Assembly: GCA_038319025.1 (NCBI GenBank) | Contig: JBBQCW010000005.1 | Coordinates: forward strand, 124,001-188,000 | Reading direction: 5' to 3' | DNA from: JBBQCW01 sp038319025 | Lineage (GTDB): Bacteria; Actinomycetota; Thermoleophilia; Solirubrobacterales; Solirubrobacteraceae | Length of the DNA: 64,000 nt | In this document: positions 17,843 through 25,457 of the stretch, piece after piece | How positions within the stretch are numbered: the first letter of the stretch is position 1 | How the letters are laid out: every line of letters starts with the position of its first letter | Notes under the pieces: model-generated | Databases searched by the model: none | What the model was told of the DNA's origin: nothing | The model's input: only the letters and a program-made list of their open reading frames with translations | Made by a program: the position numbers and the translations under genes

Positions 17843-18409
17843 ATGAGCACGATCATCGAAAACCTCGAGCGCACTCAGCTGCGCCGCGTTCCCTCTTTCG
17901 CCCCGGGCGACCGGGTCAAGGTCCACTTCCAGGTCATCGAGGGCACGCGTAAGCGCACCCAGGTGTTCGAGGGCGTGGTCATCAAGCGCCAAGGCCATGG
18001 CGCCCGCGAGACGTTCACCGTCCGCAAGCAGTCGTTCGGCGTCGGCGTGGAGCGCACGTTCCCGGTCCACTCGCCGAAGATCGAGAAGATCGAGGTCTCC
18101 GCTCGCGGTGACGTGCGTCGCGCCAAGCTCTACTACTTGCGCGACCGTGTCGGCAAGAGTGCCCGTGTGCGCGAGAAGCGCTACACCGGCCCAGAGGAGA
18201 ACGTCGTTCCCGGCCTGCTGTTCGAGGATGAGCCGCAGGGTGCCGTCGACGCTGACGGCAACTCGCCCGAGGATGTCGTGCTCGAGGCGACGGACGTCGA
18301 TGTGGCCGTCGAGGCCACGACGGCCGACGCCGACGCTCCGGCGGAGGCCGTAGCCGACGCCGCGCCCGAGGCAGTCGATCCGGCTGCCGCTGACCACGCG
18401 CAGGCGTGA
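17843..18409 (+). CDS. rplS: 50S ribosomal protein L19 with long acidic C-terminal tail
   Basis: 188 aa. Residues 1-115 are canonical L19 (PGDRVKVHFQVIEGTRKR, RKQSFGVGVERTFPVHSP, AKLYYLRDRVGKSARV). The remaining ~70 residues are an acidic Ala/Asp/Glu extension not found in typical ~115-aa L19. The extension looks disordered. The gene ends in a GTGA overlap with lepB, so the tail is in frame and translated if the coupling is real. A TATCCT hexamer at 17785-17790 could give a separate promoter. Confidence 0.94.
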   Translation: MSTIIENLERTQLRRVPSFAPGDRVKVHFQVIEGTRKRTQVFEGVVIKRQGHGARETFTVRKQSFGVGVERTFPVHSPKIEKIEVSARGDVRRAKLYYLRDRVGKSARVREKRYTGPEENVVPGLLFEDEPQGAVDADGNSPEDVVLEATDVDVAVEATTADADAPAEAVADAAPEAVDPAAADHAQA

Positions 18410-19020
18410 CACCCGCCGAAAAGCGTGAGAAGTCGACGCTCGGCTCGATCGTCGAGCTGGTCATCATCGTCGCCGTGGCGCTTGGGCTCGCGCTCGGGAT
18501 CCAGGCTTTCCTGATCAAGCCGTACCGAATTCCCAGCGAGTCCATGGTCCCGACGCTTCAGGTCGGCCAGCGCGTGCTCGTGAACCGGTTGGGCACCCAC
18601 TTCGGCGACCCGCATGTGGGCGACATCCTGGTCTTCCACCCGCCCAAGGGCGCGGAGGCCAATCAGTGCGGCGCGCCCCTGCACGCCGGCCAAGCGTGCA
18701 CGTTGCCGACCAATCAGGAAGCGGACGTCAACTACATCAAGCGCGTGGTCGGTGAGCCTGGTGACACGATCTCGATCGTCGGTGGCCACGTGATCCGTAA
18801 TGGCAAGCGCGAGAAGGATTCGTACATCGCGCAATGCGGGGGTGCGCCAGGCTGCACCCTGCCGAAGCCGTTCAAAGTTGCCGCCGGGCACTGGTTCATG
18901 ATGGGCGACAACCGTGGTGCCTCTGACGACAGCCGATTCTGGGGCCCCGTTCCCAAGTCCTGGATCATCGGCCGAGCTTTCGCCACCTACTGGCCCATCG
19001 ACCGCATCGGCCTCCTCTGA
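18406..19020 (+). CDS. lepB: Signal peptidase I
   Basis: 204 aa from GTG 18406. One N-terminal membrane anchor (about residues 13-35), catalytic Ser in IPSESMVPTL, catalytic Lys in YIKRVVGEPGD, and the GDNRGASDDSRFWGPVP box. Between the two catalytic boxes is a Cys-containing insertion (QCGAP...GQACTLP). It cleaves signal peptides of exported proteins, several of which are encoded in this window. Confidence 0.95.
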   Translation: MTPAEKREKSTLGSIVELVIIVAVALGLALGIQAFLIKPYRIPSESMVPTLQVGQRVLVNRLGTHFGDPHVGDILVFHPPKGAEANQCGAPLHAGQACTLPTNQEADVNYIKRVVGEPGDTISIVGGHVIRNGKREKDSYIAQCGGAPGCTLPKPFKVAAGHWFMMGDNRGASDDSRFWGPVPKSWIIGRAFATYWPIDRIGLL

Positions 19021-19030
19021 TCCGACGACG

Positions 19031-19723
19031 GTGCCCGCGGTGGCTGTCGTAAAGGGGTCCAATCGCCGTTCGCGGCGCGCCGCGCCTCGCGCCAGCGGGC
19101 GCCGGCTGATAGCGCACGATCGCGCGCTGGGCGTGCGTTGGGTGGCCGGGGCGGACGAGGCCGGGCGCGGATGCCTGGCCGGCCCGCTGGTGGCCGCCGC
19201 CGTGCTGTTGGACATGGACGGCCTCGGCCTGTCCGAGGTGCGGGCGTTGAGCGCGCTCAACGACTCCAAACAGCACACGCCCGAGGCGCGGGAAGAGTTG
19301 TATCCCGTGGTGATGCGGGTGGCTACTCGCGTTGCGGTCGTGTCCCGCTGTGCGCCCGGTATCGACCTGCGGGGCCTGCATCGCACGAACCTCGACGCGC
19401 TGAGCGATGCGCTCGCCCGCGTGGCCCGGCCTGGTTGCATCTGCCTTTCTGACGGGTTCGCCGTCCCCGAGGTGGGGCATGAGCAGCGCGCCATCGTCAA
19501 CGGGGATGCCACCAGCGCCGCAATCGCCGCCGCTTCGATCATCGCCAAGGTCAGTCGCGATCGATTCATGAGGCGGGCCGACCTGCTGCATCCCGGCTGG
19601 TCGTTCGGCGCGCACATGGGTTATTCCACCCCGGTCCACCGTGCGGCCATCGAAGAACGGGGAGTTTCCGCTCTGCACCGCATGTCGTTCCAGTCGACGG
19701 CGTACCCGCAGCTCGCCCTGTAG
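19031..19723 (+). CDS. rnhB: Ribonuclease HII
   Basis: About 230 aa from GTG 19031. It removes RNA from RNA-DNA hybrids. The acidic active site is visible in VAGADEAGRGCLAGPLVAAA, NDSKQHTPEAREELY and the C-terminal AAASIIAKVSRDRFM, with MGYSTPVH near the end. The first ~30 residues are basic and poorly conserved. It follows lepB by 10 nt in the same operon. Confidence 0.93.
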   Translation: MPAVAVVKGSNRRSRRAAPRASGRRLIAHDRALGVRWVAGADEAGRGCLAGPLVAAAVLLDMDGLGLSEVRALSALNDSKQHTPEAREELYPVVMRVATRVAVVSRCAPGIDLRGLHRTNLDALSDALARVARPGCICLSDGFAVPEVGHEQRAIVNGDATSAAIAAASIIAKVSRDRFMRRADLLHPGWSFGAHMGYSTPVHRAAIEERGVSALHRMSFQSTAYPQLAL

Positions 19724-19725
19724 CG

Positions 19726-19740
19726 ACGCGGCGGCCGCGT
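19726..19740. terminator. Short GC hairpin between convergent rnhB and yraN
   Basis: ACGCGG-CGG-CCGCGT is a perfect 6-bp inverted repeat directly after the rnhB stop and before the yraN stop on the other strand. There is no T-tract. Confidence 0.35.
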
Positions 19741-19752
19741 GGGGGCGAGTCA

Positions 19753-20124
19753 TCAGAAGCAGGCCTCCAGGTGTTCGAGGGACACGAGTCGCCCGCGGGC
19801 GTCGATGAGGACTCCGATCGCGTCGAACCGAATGTCGGTGCGGCGTGGGCGCTGCGGTTCACCTTGCAGCCACGCTGAGGCCATCGCGCGTATGCGTCGT
19901 CGCTGGGCCTCACGGAAGCCTTCGAACGGGTGTACCGCTGCGCCCGCTCGCCGCGTCTTGACCTCGCAGAAGACGAGGGTGGTGGCGTCGGCCGCGATCA
20001 CATCGAGCTCGCCGAAGCGTGTGCGTACGTTCCGGGCCAGGATCGTCATCCCGAGCCTTTCGAGGTGCTCGGCGGCGAGGTGCTCACCGGCGGCGCCGAG
20101 GTGATGGCGGAGGTCATCGGACAT
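19753..20124 (-). CDS. YraN/UPF0102 family endonuclease-like protein
   Basis: 123 aa, with a G..GE..A..(H/Y)L motif followed by the motifs RFGELDVIAADATTLVFCEVKTRR (described here in two pieces: GELDVIA and FCEVKTRR). The spacing of E, D and ExK matches the PD-(D/E)XK fold of UPF0102. It is usually found near rnhB and comM, as here. Cellular role is unknown. Confidence 0.9.
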   Translation of the reverse strand: MSDDLRHHLGAAGEHLAAEHLERLGMTILARNVRTRFGELDVIAADATTLVFCEVKTRRAGAAVHPFEGFREAQRRRIRAMASAWLQGEPQRPRRTDIRFDAIGVLIDARGRLVSLEHLEACF

Positions 20125-20208
20125 GTCCGCTCACGCTAGGGCGGAAAGTGTGCCCTGTCTGTCGCGCAGCGTGCCGCTTGCGTGCCTTGACCGCGAGGAT
20201 TTTGTGAC

Positions 20209-20238
20209 TTGACACGTGACCAAATAGTCACGTATTGT
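20209..20238 (+). promoter_or_regulatory. Promoter with palindromic operator between -35 and -10
   Basis: TTGACA (20209-20214) and TATTGT (20233-20238) are separated by 18 bp. The spacer holds the perfect inverted repeat ACGTGAC-N6-GTCACGT (20214-20233). The downstream gene encodes an ArsR-type repressor domain, so this is very likely its own operator. Confidence 0.75.
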
Positions 20239-20248
20239 TTTGGTGGAC

Positions 20249-21013
20249 ATGGACGACGTCTTCCGGGCCTTGGCCGATCCGACTCGCCGCAGTCTCCTCG
20301 ACATGCTGTTCGTAGAGGACGGGCAGACGCTCACCGCGTTGGAGCAGCACCTCCCGATGACGCGCTTCGGCGTGATGAAGCATCTGAAGGTGCTCGAAGA
20401 GGCGGGCCTCGTGACCACCAAGAGGCAGGGGCGCGAAAAGCACCACTTCTTGAACGCCGTGCCGATCCGGCTGGTCCATGACCGCTGGGTGAGCAAGTAC
20501 GCCGAGCCCTGGGTGGCCGGGCTGAGCGATCTCAAAACACGATTGGAGACGACGATGGAAAAGGTCTACGAGATCTACATCAAGACAACCCCCGAACGCC
20601 TGTGGGAGGCGATCACCGACAGCGACCTGCGCCAGACTTACAGCTTCGGCGTGAGGATCACGTCCGACTGGACGACGGGTTCGACTTACCGCGCGGAAGC
20701 CGGCAGCCCGGACACACCCCAGCTCATCCACGAGGGCGAGAACGTCGAGGTCGACCCGCCACGACGGCTTGTGCAGAACTTCACGGCCCTGTGGGGTGAG
20801 GACGTGAAGGCTGAGGGGCCGACCCGCGTCACCTGGGAGATCGAGCCCGTCGGCGATTCGTGTTGTCTGACCGTCACCCACGACCAGCTTCGTGAGGGCG
20901 CCAACGCGCAGTTGTACGGCGGCTGGCCGATGATCCTGTCCGGTCTGAAGACCCTCTTGGAGACAGGGGAGACGCTGACCACGCCGGGTTCGCTGCGGTA
21001 CGCGGACCGCTGA
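20249..21013 (+). CDS. Fused ArsR-type regulator and SRPBCC (AHSA1-like) domain protein
   Basis: 254 aa. Residues 1-95 form an ArsR winged helix (FRALADPTRRSLLDML; recognition helix around MTRFGVMKHLKVLE; wing KRQGREKHH). Residues about 105-240 form a START-like SRPBCC/AHSA1 domain (VYEIYIKTTPERLWEAITD, and a WE/SCCLTVTHDQL end). In many actinobacteria these are two adjacent genes; here the frame is continuous. The SRPBCC pocket may sense a hydrophobic ligand. The operator just upstream suggests autorepression. A GTG two codons earlier is an alternative start. Confidence 0.82.
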   Translation: MDDVFRALADPTRRSLLDMLFVEDGQTLTALEQHLPMTRFGVMKHLKVLEEAGLVTTKRQGREKHHFLNAVPIRLVHDRWVSKYAEPWVAGLSDLKTRLETTMEKVYEIYIKTTPERLWEAITDSDLRQTYSFGVRITSDWTTGSTYRAEAGSPDTPQLIHEGENVEVDPPRRLVQNFTALWGEDVKAEGPTRVTWEIEPVGDSCCLTVTHDQLREGANAQLYGGWPMILSGLKTLLETGETLTTPGSLRYADR

Positions 21014-21085
21014 CCGGCACAAAATCGTCCCGAAGTCGTGGCGCAAACGGCGCGCGGCGACACCCACGTGTCACGCGCGTCGTCC

Positions 21086-21091
21086 TAGCGT
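21086..21091 (+). promoter_or_regulatory. -10 element (TAGCGT) of comM, leaderless spacing
   Basis: TAGCGT lies 7 nt before the GTG start of the YifB/ComM gene; no Shine-Dalgarno sequence fits between them. Confidence 0.5.
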
Positions 21092-21098
21092 CGTCGGG

Positions 21099-22613
21099 GT
21101 GCTTGCCCATGCCACCACATTCGCTCTTGATGGTCTCGGGACCCGACGCGTTCGCGTTGAGGTCGACGTGCGGCCCGGCCTGCCGGCCTTCACGATCGTG
21201 GGGCTCGGCGACGCCGCGGTGCGCGAGGCCCGCGAGCGGGTCCGGGCGGCCATCCTCAACGCCGGTCTTGAGTTCCCGCTGCGCCGGGTCACCGCAAACC
21301 TGGCTCCGGCTGATCTGCGCAAGATCGGGCCGGGGTTCGACCTGGCGCTGGCGTGCGCAGTGCTCGCGGCCAGCGGTCAGGTGCCAACCCGGTCCCTCGG
21401 GGCGCGGGCGCTCTACGCCGAGCTGTCGCTGAGCGGTGAGCTGCGTCCGTGTCGCGGAGTGTTGGCCGTGGCCGAAGCAACGCGCCGCGCGGGACTCGAT
21501 GAGATCGTCGTCGCGAGGGCCGCTGGTCGCGAAGCGGCGCTGGTCCCGGATCTGGGTGTGGCCGCCGTCGCCGGGCTGGCCGAGGTCGTCGAACTGTTGC
21601 GCGGCGAGACCGTGGCGCCTGAGCTCGCCTCTCTGCCGCCGGGCCCGTCAGAGCCGCCCGCCGGGCCAGATCTGGGTGAGGTGCGCGGCCAGCCGCACGC
21701 CGCCGAAGGGCTCATGATCGCGGCGGCGGGAGGCCACAACCTGTTGATGTGCGGTCCGCCGGGGACGGGCAAGACCATGCTGGCCCGTCGGCTCCCGGGC
21801 ATTCTTCCGGAGCTGACTCCGGCCGAAGCGCTCGACGTCACGCGCATCCAGTCGATCGCCGGCCTGCACAGCGGCCAAGAGCTCACGCGCCGGCGTCCGT
21901 TTCGAGCGCCTCACCACACGATCTCGGCCTCCGGGCTGGTCGGTGGCGGTGCGCCTCCGCGCCCCGGTGAGGTCACGCTGGCCCATCACGGCGTGCTGTT
22001 TCTCGACGAGCTGTCGGAGTTCGCCCGTCCGGCCCTGGAGGCGTTGCGCCAGCCGCTGGAGGACGGCTCCGTCACGATCGTGCGGGCGCAGCGGCCGGCC
22101 GTGTTCCCGGCGCGCTGCATGCTGGTCGCCGCCACCAACCCGTGTCCGTGCGGCCGGGGTGAACCGGATTGCCGATGCTCGCCGCCGGACCGGCTTCGGC
22201 ACGCGCGCAAGCTCACCGGTCCGTTGCTGGATCGGATGGACCTCGTGTGCTCGGTCGCCCACCCTCGCGACGATGAGCGGGACCTCTGCGCCCCATCCAG
22301 CGCAAGCGCGCGGGAGCTGGTGCTGCAGGCCCGCGAGCGCCAGCTGCATCGCAGCCGCACCGGCGCGGGCGCGTGTAACGCACAGCTCACCGGCGCCGAG
22401 CTTGCGCTGCACGCCCCGTTGAGTTCAGCGCCGATGCGGCGCCTGGAGCAGACGTGCATACGGGAGCGCATCAGCATGCGCGGGCGTGAGCGCGTGCGGC
22501 GTGTCGCGCGCACGATCGCCGACATGGAGGGCGTCGCTGACATCACCGCCGCGCACGTGACTCGCGCACTCTGCTTCCGCCAGGACGTCCTTCGCGTTGG
22601 TGAGGACGCATGA
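21099..22613 (+). CDS. comM: YifB/ComM family Mg-chelatase-like AAA ATPase
   Basis: 504 aa. The N-terminal Lon-like domain has GLPAFTIVGLGDAAVREARERV; the AAA core has Walker A GPPGTGKTMLARRLPGILP near 223 and FLDELSEFARPALEALRQPLE near 298; a Cys-rich CPCGRGEPDCRC zinc-like cluster is near 350. ComM helicases promote branch migration of incoming DNA during natural transformation. It overlaps dprA by ATGA, supporting a DNA-uptake role. Confidence 0.92.
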   Translation: MLAHATTFALDGLGTRRVRVEVDVRPGLPAFTIVGLGDAAVREARERVRAAILNAGLEFPLRRVTANLAPADLRKIGPGFDLALACAVLAASGQVPTRSLGARALYAELSLSGELRPCRGVLAVAEATRRAGLDEIVVARAAGREAALVPDLGVAAVAGLAEVVELLRGETVAPELASLPPGPSEPPAGPDLGEVRGQPHAAEGLMIAAAGGHNLLMCGPPGTGKTMLARRLPGILPELTPAEALDVTRIQSIAGLHSGQELTRRRPFRAPHHTISASGLVGGGAPPRPGEVTLAHHGVLFLDELSEFARPALEALRQPLEDGSVTIVRAQRPAVFPARCMLVAATNPCPCGRGEPDCRCSPPDRLRHARKLTGPLLDRMDLVCSVAHPRDDERDLCAPSSASARELVLQARERQLHRSRTGAGACNAQLTGAELALHAPLSSAPMRRLEQTCIRERISMRGRERVRRVARTIADMEGVADITAAHVTRALCFRQDVLRVGEDA

Positions 22614-23713
22614 CGGCATGTGGTGCGTGCCTGCGACGCGGGTTCCTTCTGGACCGACTCTCGGGTCACATGGAGACCGTGCGCGGCAAACGCCACTACC
22701 TACGAGAGGTCCTGGCTCTTTCCGACGAAGATCTCATCGCCGCGGTCGGTGGGCGCGAACGCGCTCGCCTGCAATTCGAGCATGACCGCTCCGACGTGAC
22801 ACTCATGCGCCGCCGCTTGGCCGCGGCCCACATGGTCGGTGTCTGCCGTCATGACGACCGCTATCCGCCGGCGCTGCGCGACCTGCGCGACGCTCCGGCG
22901 ATCCTGTTCGTCGCCGGCTCAGTGGAGCGGCTAGTGAGCTGGACAACCGATCCGGCTGCGACTGCGACGGTGGCCATCGTGGGTGCACGTCGGGCGAGCG
23001 AGGACGCTCGCGTCGTCGCCCGCACCATCGCGCGAGATCTCTCGCTCGCGGGAGTTCCGGTCATCAGCGGCATGGCCATGGGCATCGATGCCGCAGCCCA
23101 TCGCGGGGCGCTCGAGGGCGGTGCGCAGACGGTCGCGGTGCTAGGCAGCGGCCCGGATGTGGCCTACCCGCTCGGCGAGCGACGCCTGCACGGCGAGCTG
23201 ATCGAGCGCGCCGTGGTGGTCTCCGAACTGCCACCGGGCAGCACGGCACGCAAGTGGACGTTCCCTGCTCGGAATCGCATAATCGCGGGGCTCGCGCGGC
23301 TGACGATCGTGGTCGAAGCGGCTGAGCGGTCGGGCTCGCTGATCACCGCCACGTGCGCACAGGACCTGGGCCGAGATGTGGGTGCGGTGCCAGGGCGGCC
23401 GATGGCGAGCGGCACGCGGGGATCGAACGGGCTGCTGCGCGACGGTTGTGCCGTGATTCGCGATTCGCAGGATGCCCTGGATCAGTTGTTCGGCGCCGGA
23501 GCTCGTACGACCGGGGCGCTCTTGGGTGATACCGGGGCTTTGGATCCTGCGTTGCGCCGGACCTTGGAGGAGGTGCGCGCGGGCGCTGAGACGATCGGCG
23601 CCCTGTGTACGGACTCCTCGCAGGTGGGTGGAGTGATGGCCGCGCTAGGCGAACTCGAGTTCCTCGGGTATGTCCGCCGAACGGGGGAGGGGCGCTACGT
23701 GACGGCGGCGTGA
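22610..23713 (+). CDS. dprA: DNA-processing protein DprA/Smf
   Basis: 367 aa. DprA loads RecA onto incoming single-stranded DNA. The Rossmann-like core contains VAIVGARRASEDAR, VISGMAMGIDAAAHRGAL near residue 155, VLGSGPDVAYP and FPARNRIIAGLA. The C-terminal ~65 residues form a winged helix (ALGELEFLGYVRR). The N-terminus carries a short CxxC (ACGACLRR). Coupled to comM. Confidence 0.93.
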   Translation: MTACGACLRRGFLLDRLSGHMETVRGKRHYLREVLALSDEDLIAAVGGRERARLQFEHDRSDVTLMRRRLAAAHMVGVCRHDDRYPPALRDLRDAPAILFVAGSVERLVSWTTDPAATATVAIVGARRASEDARVVARTIARDLSLAGVPVISGMAMGIDAAAHRGALEGGAQTVAVLGSGPDVAYPLGERRLHGELIERAVVVSELPPGSTARKWTFPARNRIIAGLARLTIVVEAAERSGSLITATCAQDLGRDVGAVPGRPMASGTRGSNGLLRDGCAVIRDSQDALDQLFGAGARTTGALLGDTGALDPALRRTLEEVRAGAETIGALCTDSSQVGGVMAALGELEFLGYVRRTGEGRYVTAA

Positions 23714-23725
23714 TACGAACTACCC

Positions 23726-24535
23726 ATGCCGTCTGTGGTTCCCATCTGCCTGTCGATCGCCGGGTCAGATTCCGGCGGCGGTGCGGGCATCCACGCCGAT
23801 CTCAAGGCGTTCGCCCGCTGCGGCGTGCACGGCGCCACCGCCATCACCGCCATCACCGCCCAGAACACGGTCGCCGTCCGCTCGGTGACGGCGGTGCCGC
23901 CGGAAGTGATCGAGGCGCAGGTGCACGCCATCGCCGAGGACATGGTCATCGCGGCGGTGAAGATCGGGATGCTCGGTGACCGGGTGACCATCGCGGCCGT
24001 CGTTCGAGCGCTGGACACGCTCCCGCCCGGCACGCCCGTGGTGGTGGACCCGGTGATGGTGGCTGAGTCCGGTGCTCGACTGCTGTCCGAAGACGCCCAC
24101 GCGGCGCTCCTCGCCGACATCCTGCCGCGTGCCACCGTGCTGACGCCCAACATCCCGGAAGCTCGCGTTCTCGCGGGCGACGCCCACTCTGACGCCGACG
24201 GCGAAGCGCTTGCGGCCGCTGTGCTTGCGCTCGGGCCGACCGCCGTCGTCCTGACCGGCGGGCATCGCACGGAGGCGGTCGATATCTACCTCGACATTGA
24301 GGGGCACACCGCACGCATTCGCGGGCCGCGGCATCCCGACGGCGCGGCCCACGGATCGGGCTGCACCCACTCCTCCGCCCTGGCGGCCCACCTGGCACTC
24401 GGCGCAACGCCGCTCGCCGCTGCTCGGGCCGCCCGGTTGATCGCCGCCGAGGCCGTACTGCACGGTCGTCGGGGTGTCGGTGCCGGTGCGGGGCCCGTCG
24501 ACGCGTTGCACCTCCCGTACTCCCGGTGGCGCTGA
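23726..24535 (+). CDS. thiD: Hydroxymethylpyrimidine/phosphomethylpyrimidine kinase ThiD
   Basis: 269 aa ribokinase-fold enzyme of thiamine synthesis that phosphorylates HMP and HMP-P. Motifs: SIAGSDSGGGAGIHADLKAF at the N-terminus, ITAQNTVAV, KIGMLGD, VVVDPVMVAESGA near 110, and the anion hole HGSGCTHSSALAAHLA near 210. Starts 12 nt after dprA. No other thiamine genes are nearby. Confidence 0.92.
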   Translation: MPSVVPICLSIAGSDSGGGAGIHADLKAFARCGVHGATAITAITAQNTVAVRSVTAVPPEVIEAQVHAIAEDMVIAAVKIGMLGDRVTIAAVVRALDTLPPGTPVVVDPVMVAESGARLLSEDAHAALLADILPRATVLTPNIPEARVLAGDAHSDADGEALAAAVLALGPTAVVLTGGHRTEAVDIYLDIEGHTARIRGPRHPDGAAHGSGCTHSSALAAHLALGATPLAAARAARLIAAEAVLHGRRGVGAGAGPVDALHLPYSRWR

Positions 24536-24561
24536 ACCTGAGGTGCCATACTCAGGGCACG

Positions 24562-24810
24562 ATGAAGTTCCTTCGGATGAAGCCAGGGCACGGTGAGATT
24601 CTGCTCGCCGAAGGCGATGTCGAGGTGCGCGCCGAGGAGGAGCTGCTGGTCGAGGAGTTCCGACGCCAGCTTGATGCCGGCATGTGGGCGGCCGTACCGG
24701 GCGCATCCACCGACGGGCGACGCGACGCGACGATGGTCCGCTCGTTCGACGACATCCCCCGTGACGCCGACCGGGTGATCTTCTTTCCCCGCGCGGCCGG
24801 CGGGCGCTGA
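24562..24810 (+). CDS. Small hypothetical protein
   Basis: 82 aa, soluble, with a hydrophobic N-terminal strand (MKFLRMKPGHGEILLAEGDVEV) and a C-terminal FDDIPRDADRVIFFPRAAGG. No family recognised. It resembles a small alpha/beta domain. CATACT ends 9 nt before the ATG. It sits between thiD and another unknown gene, 12 nt apart, probably one transcript. Confidence 0.6.
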   Translation: MKFLRMKPGHGEILLAEGDVEVRAEEELLVEEFRRQLDAGMWAAVPGASTDGRRDATMVRSFDDIPRDADRVIFFPRAAGGR

Positions 24811-24822
24811 GGGCCCTCCGCC

Positions 24823-25434
24823 GTGCTCATTCCTCTCGCTGCCACTCTCATCGTCATCGGCGTTCTGCTGTTCGAGGTCGCCTTTCCGGCCCTCGAAGAG
24901 TTCTCCGAACGCCGCAAGGCGCGCCGCCACCGCATTCCCGTTGACGACTTTGATCCCGGTCGCGAGCGCCGCGCCGAGCAGCGCGCCCGCACGTTGCTGC
25001 GGTCCTGCGTCAGCGAAGAGGATTGGGAGATGTACCGCGACCTGGGTTTTCTGCGCGTCTGGGGGGCGATTCCCGGCGGGCCGGAACGCAGCCAGAGCGC
25101 CGAAGCGCGCCGCGGCGCGGCATACGCATACCTCCTGTACCCGCATAAGCCGGTCGTCGCCTACCTACCGCAGACGCGGGTGCTGCTCAACGAGTACTGC
25201 GTCACGTTCCCGGACGAGACTCGGCCCTACGGGAGCGCTCGGCTGCCGGACTCCGACGACGTCCTGGCCAAGTGGATGGCGCTCACCGGTGACGAGCGGC
25301 GCCTGATCGCCGAAGCCAACATGCATCTGCCAGGTCGGCAGATCGATCCTGAGCGCGTGCGTCGCGACCTGTGGCGTCTTAGCGAGTGGGAGCGCGCCCG
25401 CATGGAGCGCCACCGCCGCCAAGCCGCGCACTGA
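24823..25434 (+). CDS. Hypothetical protein with N-terminal membrane anchor
   Basis: 203 aa from GTG 24823. Residues 1-22 are strongly hydrophobic and should anchor the protein. The rest is charged and soluble, with CVSEEDWEMYRDLGFLRVWG near 62 and a C-terminal region rich in Arg. No known family recognised. The conserved-looking tryptophans and tyrosines suggest a folded domain. It ends just before the ilvD promoter. Confidence 0.65.
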   Translation: MLIPLAATLIVIGVLLFEVAFPALEEFSERRKARRHRIPVDDFDPGRERRAEQRARTLLRSCVSEEDWEMYRDLGFLRVWGAIPGGPERSQSAEARRGAAYAYLLYPHKPVVAYLPQTRVLLNEYCVTFPDETRPYGSARLPDSDDVLAKWMALTGDERRLIAEANMHLPGRQIDPERVRRDLWRLSEWERARMERHRRQAAH

Positions 25435-25457
25435 ATGGGTCATCTAATGTCCGCCGC

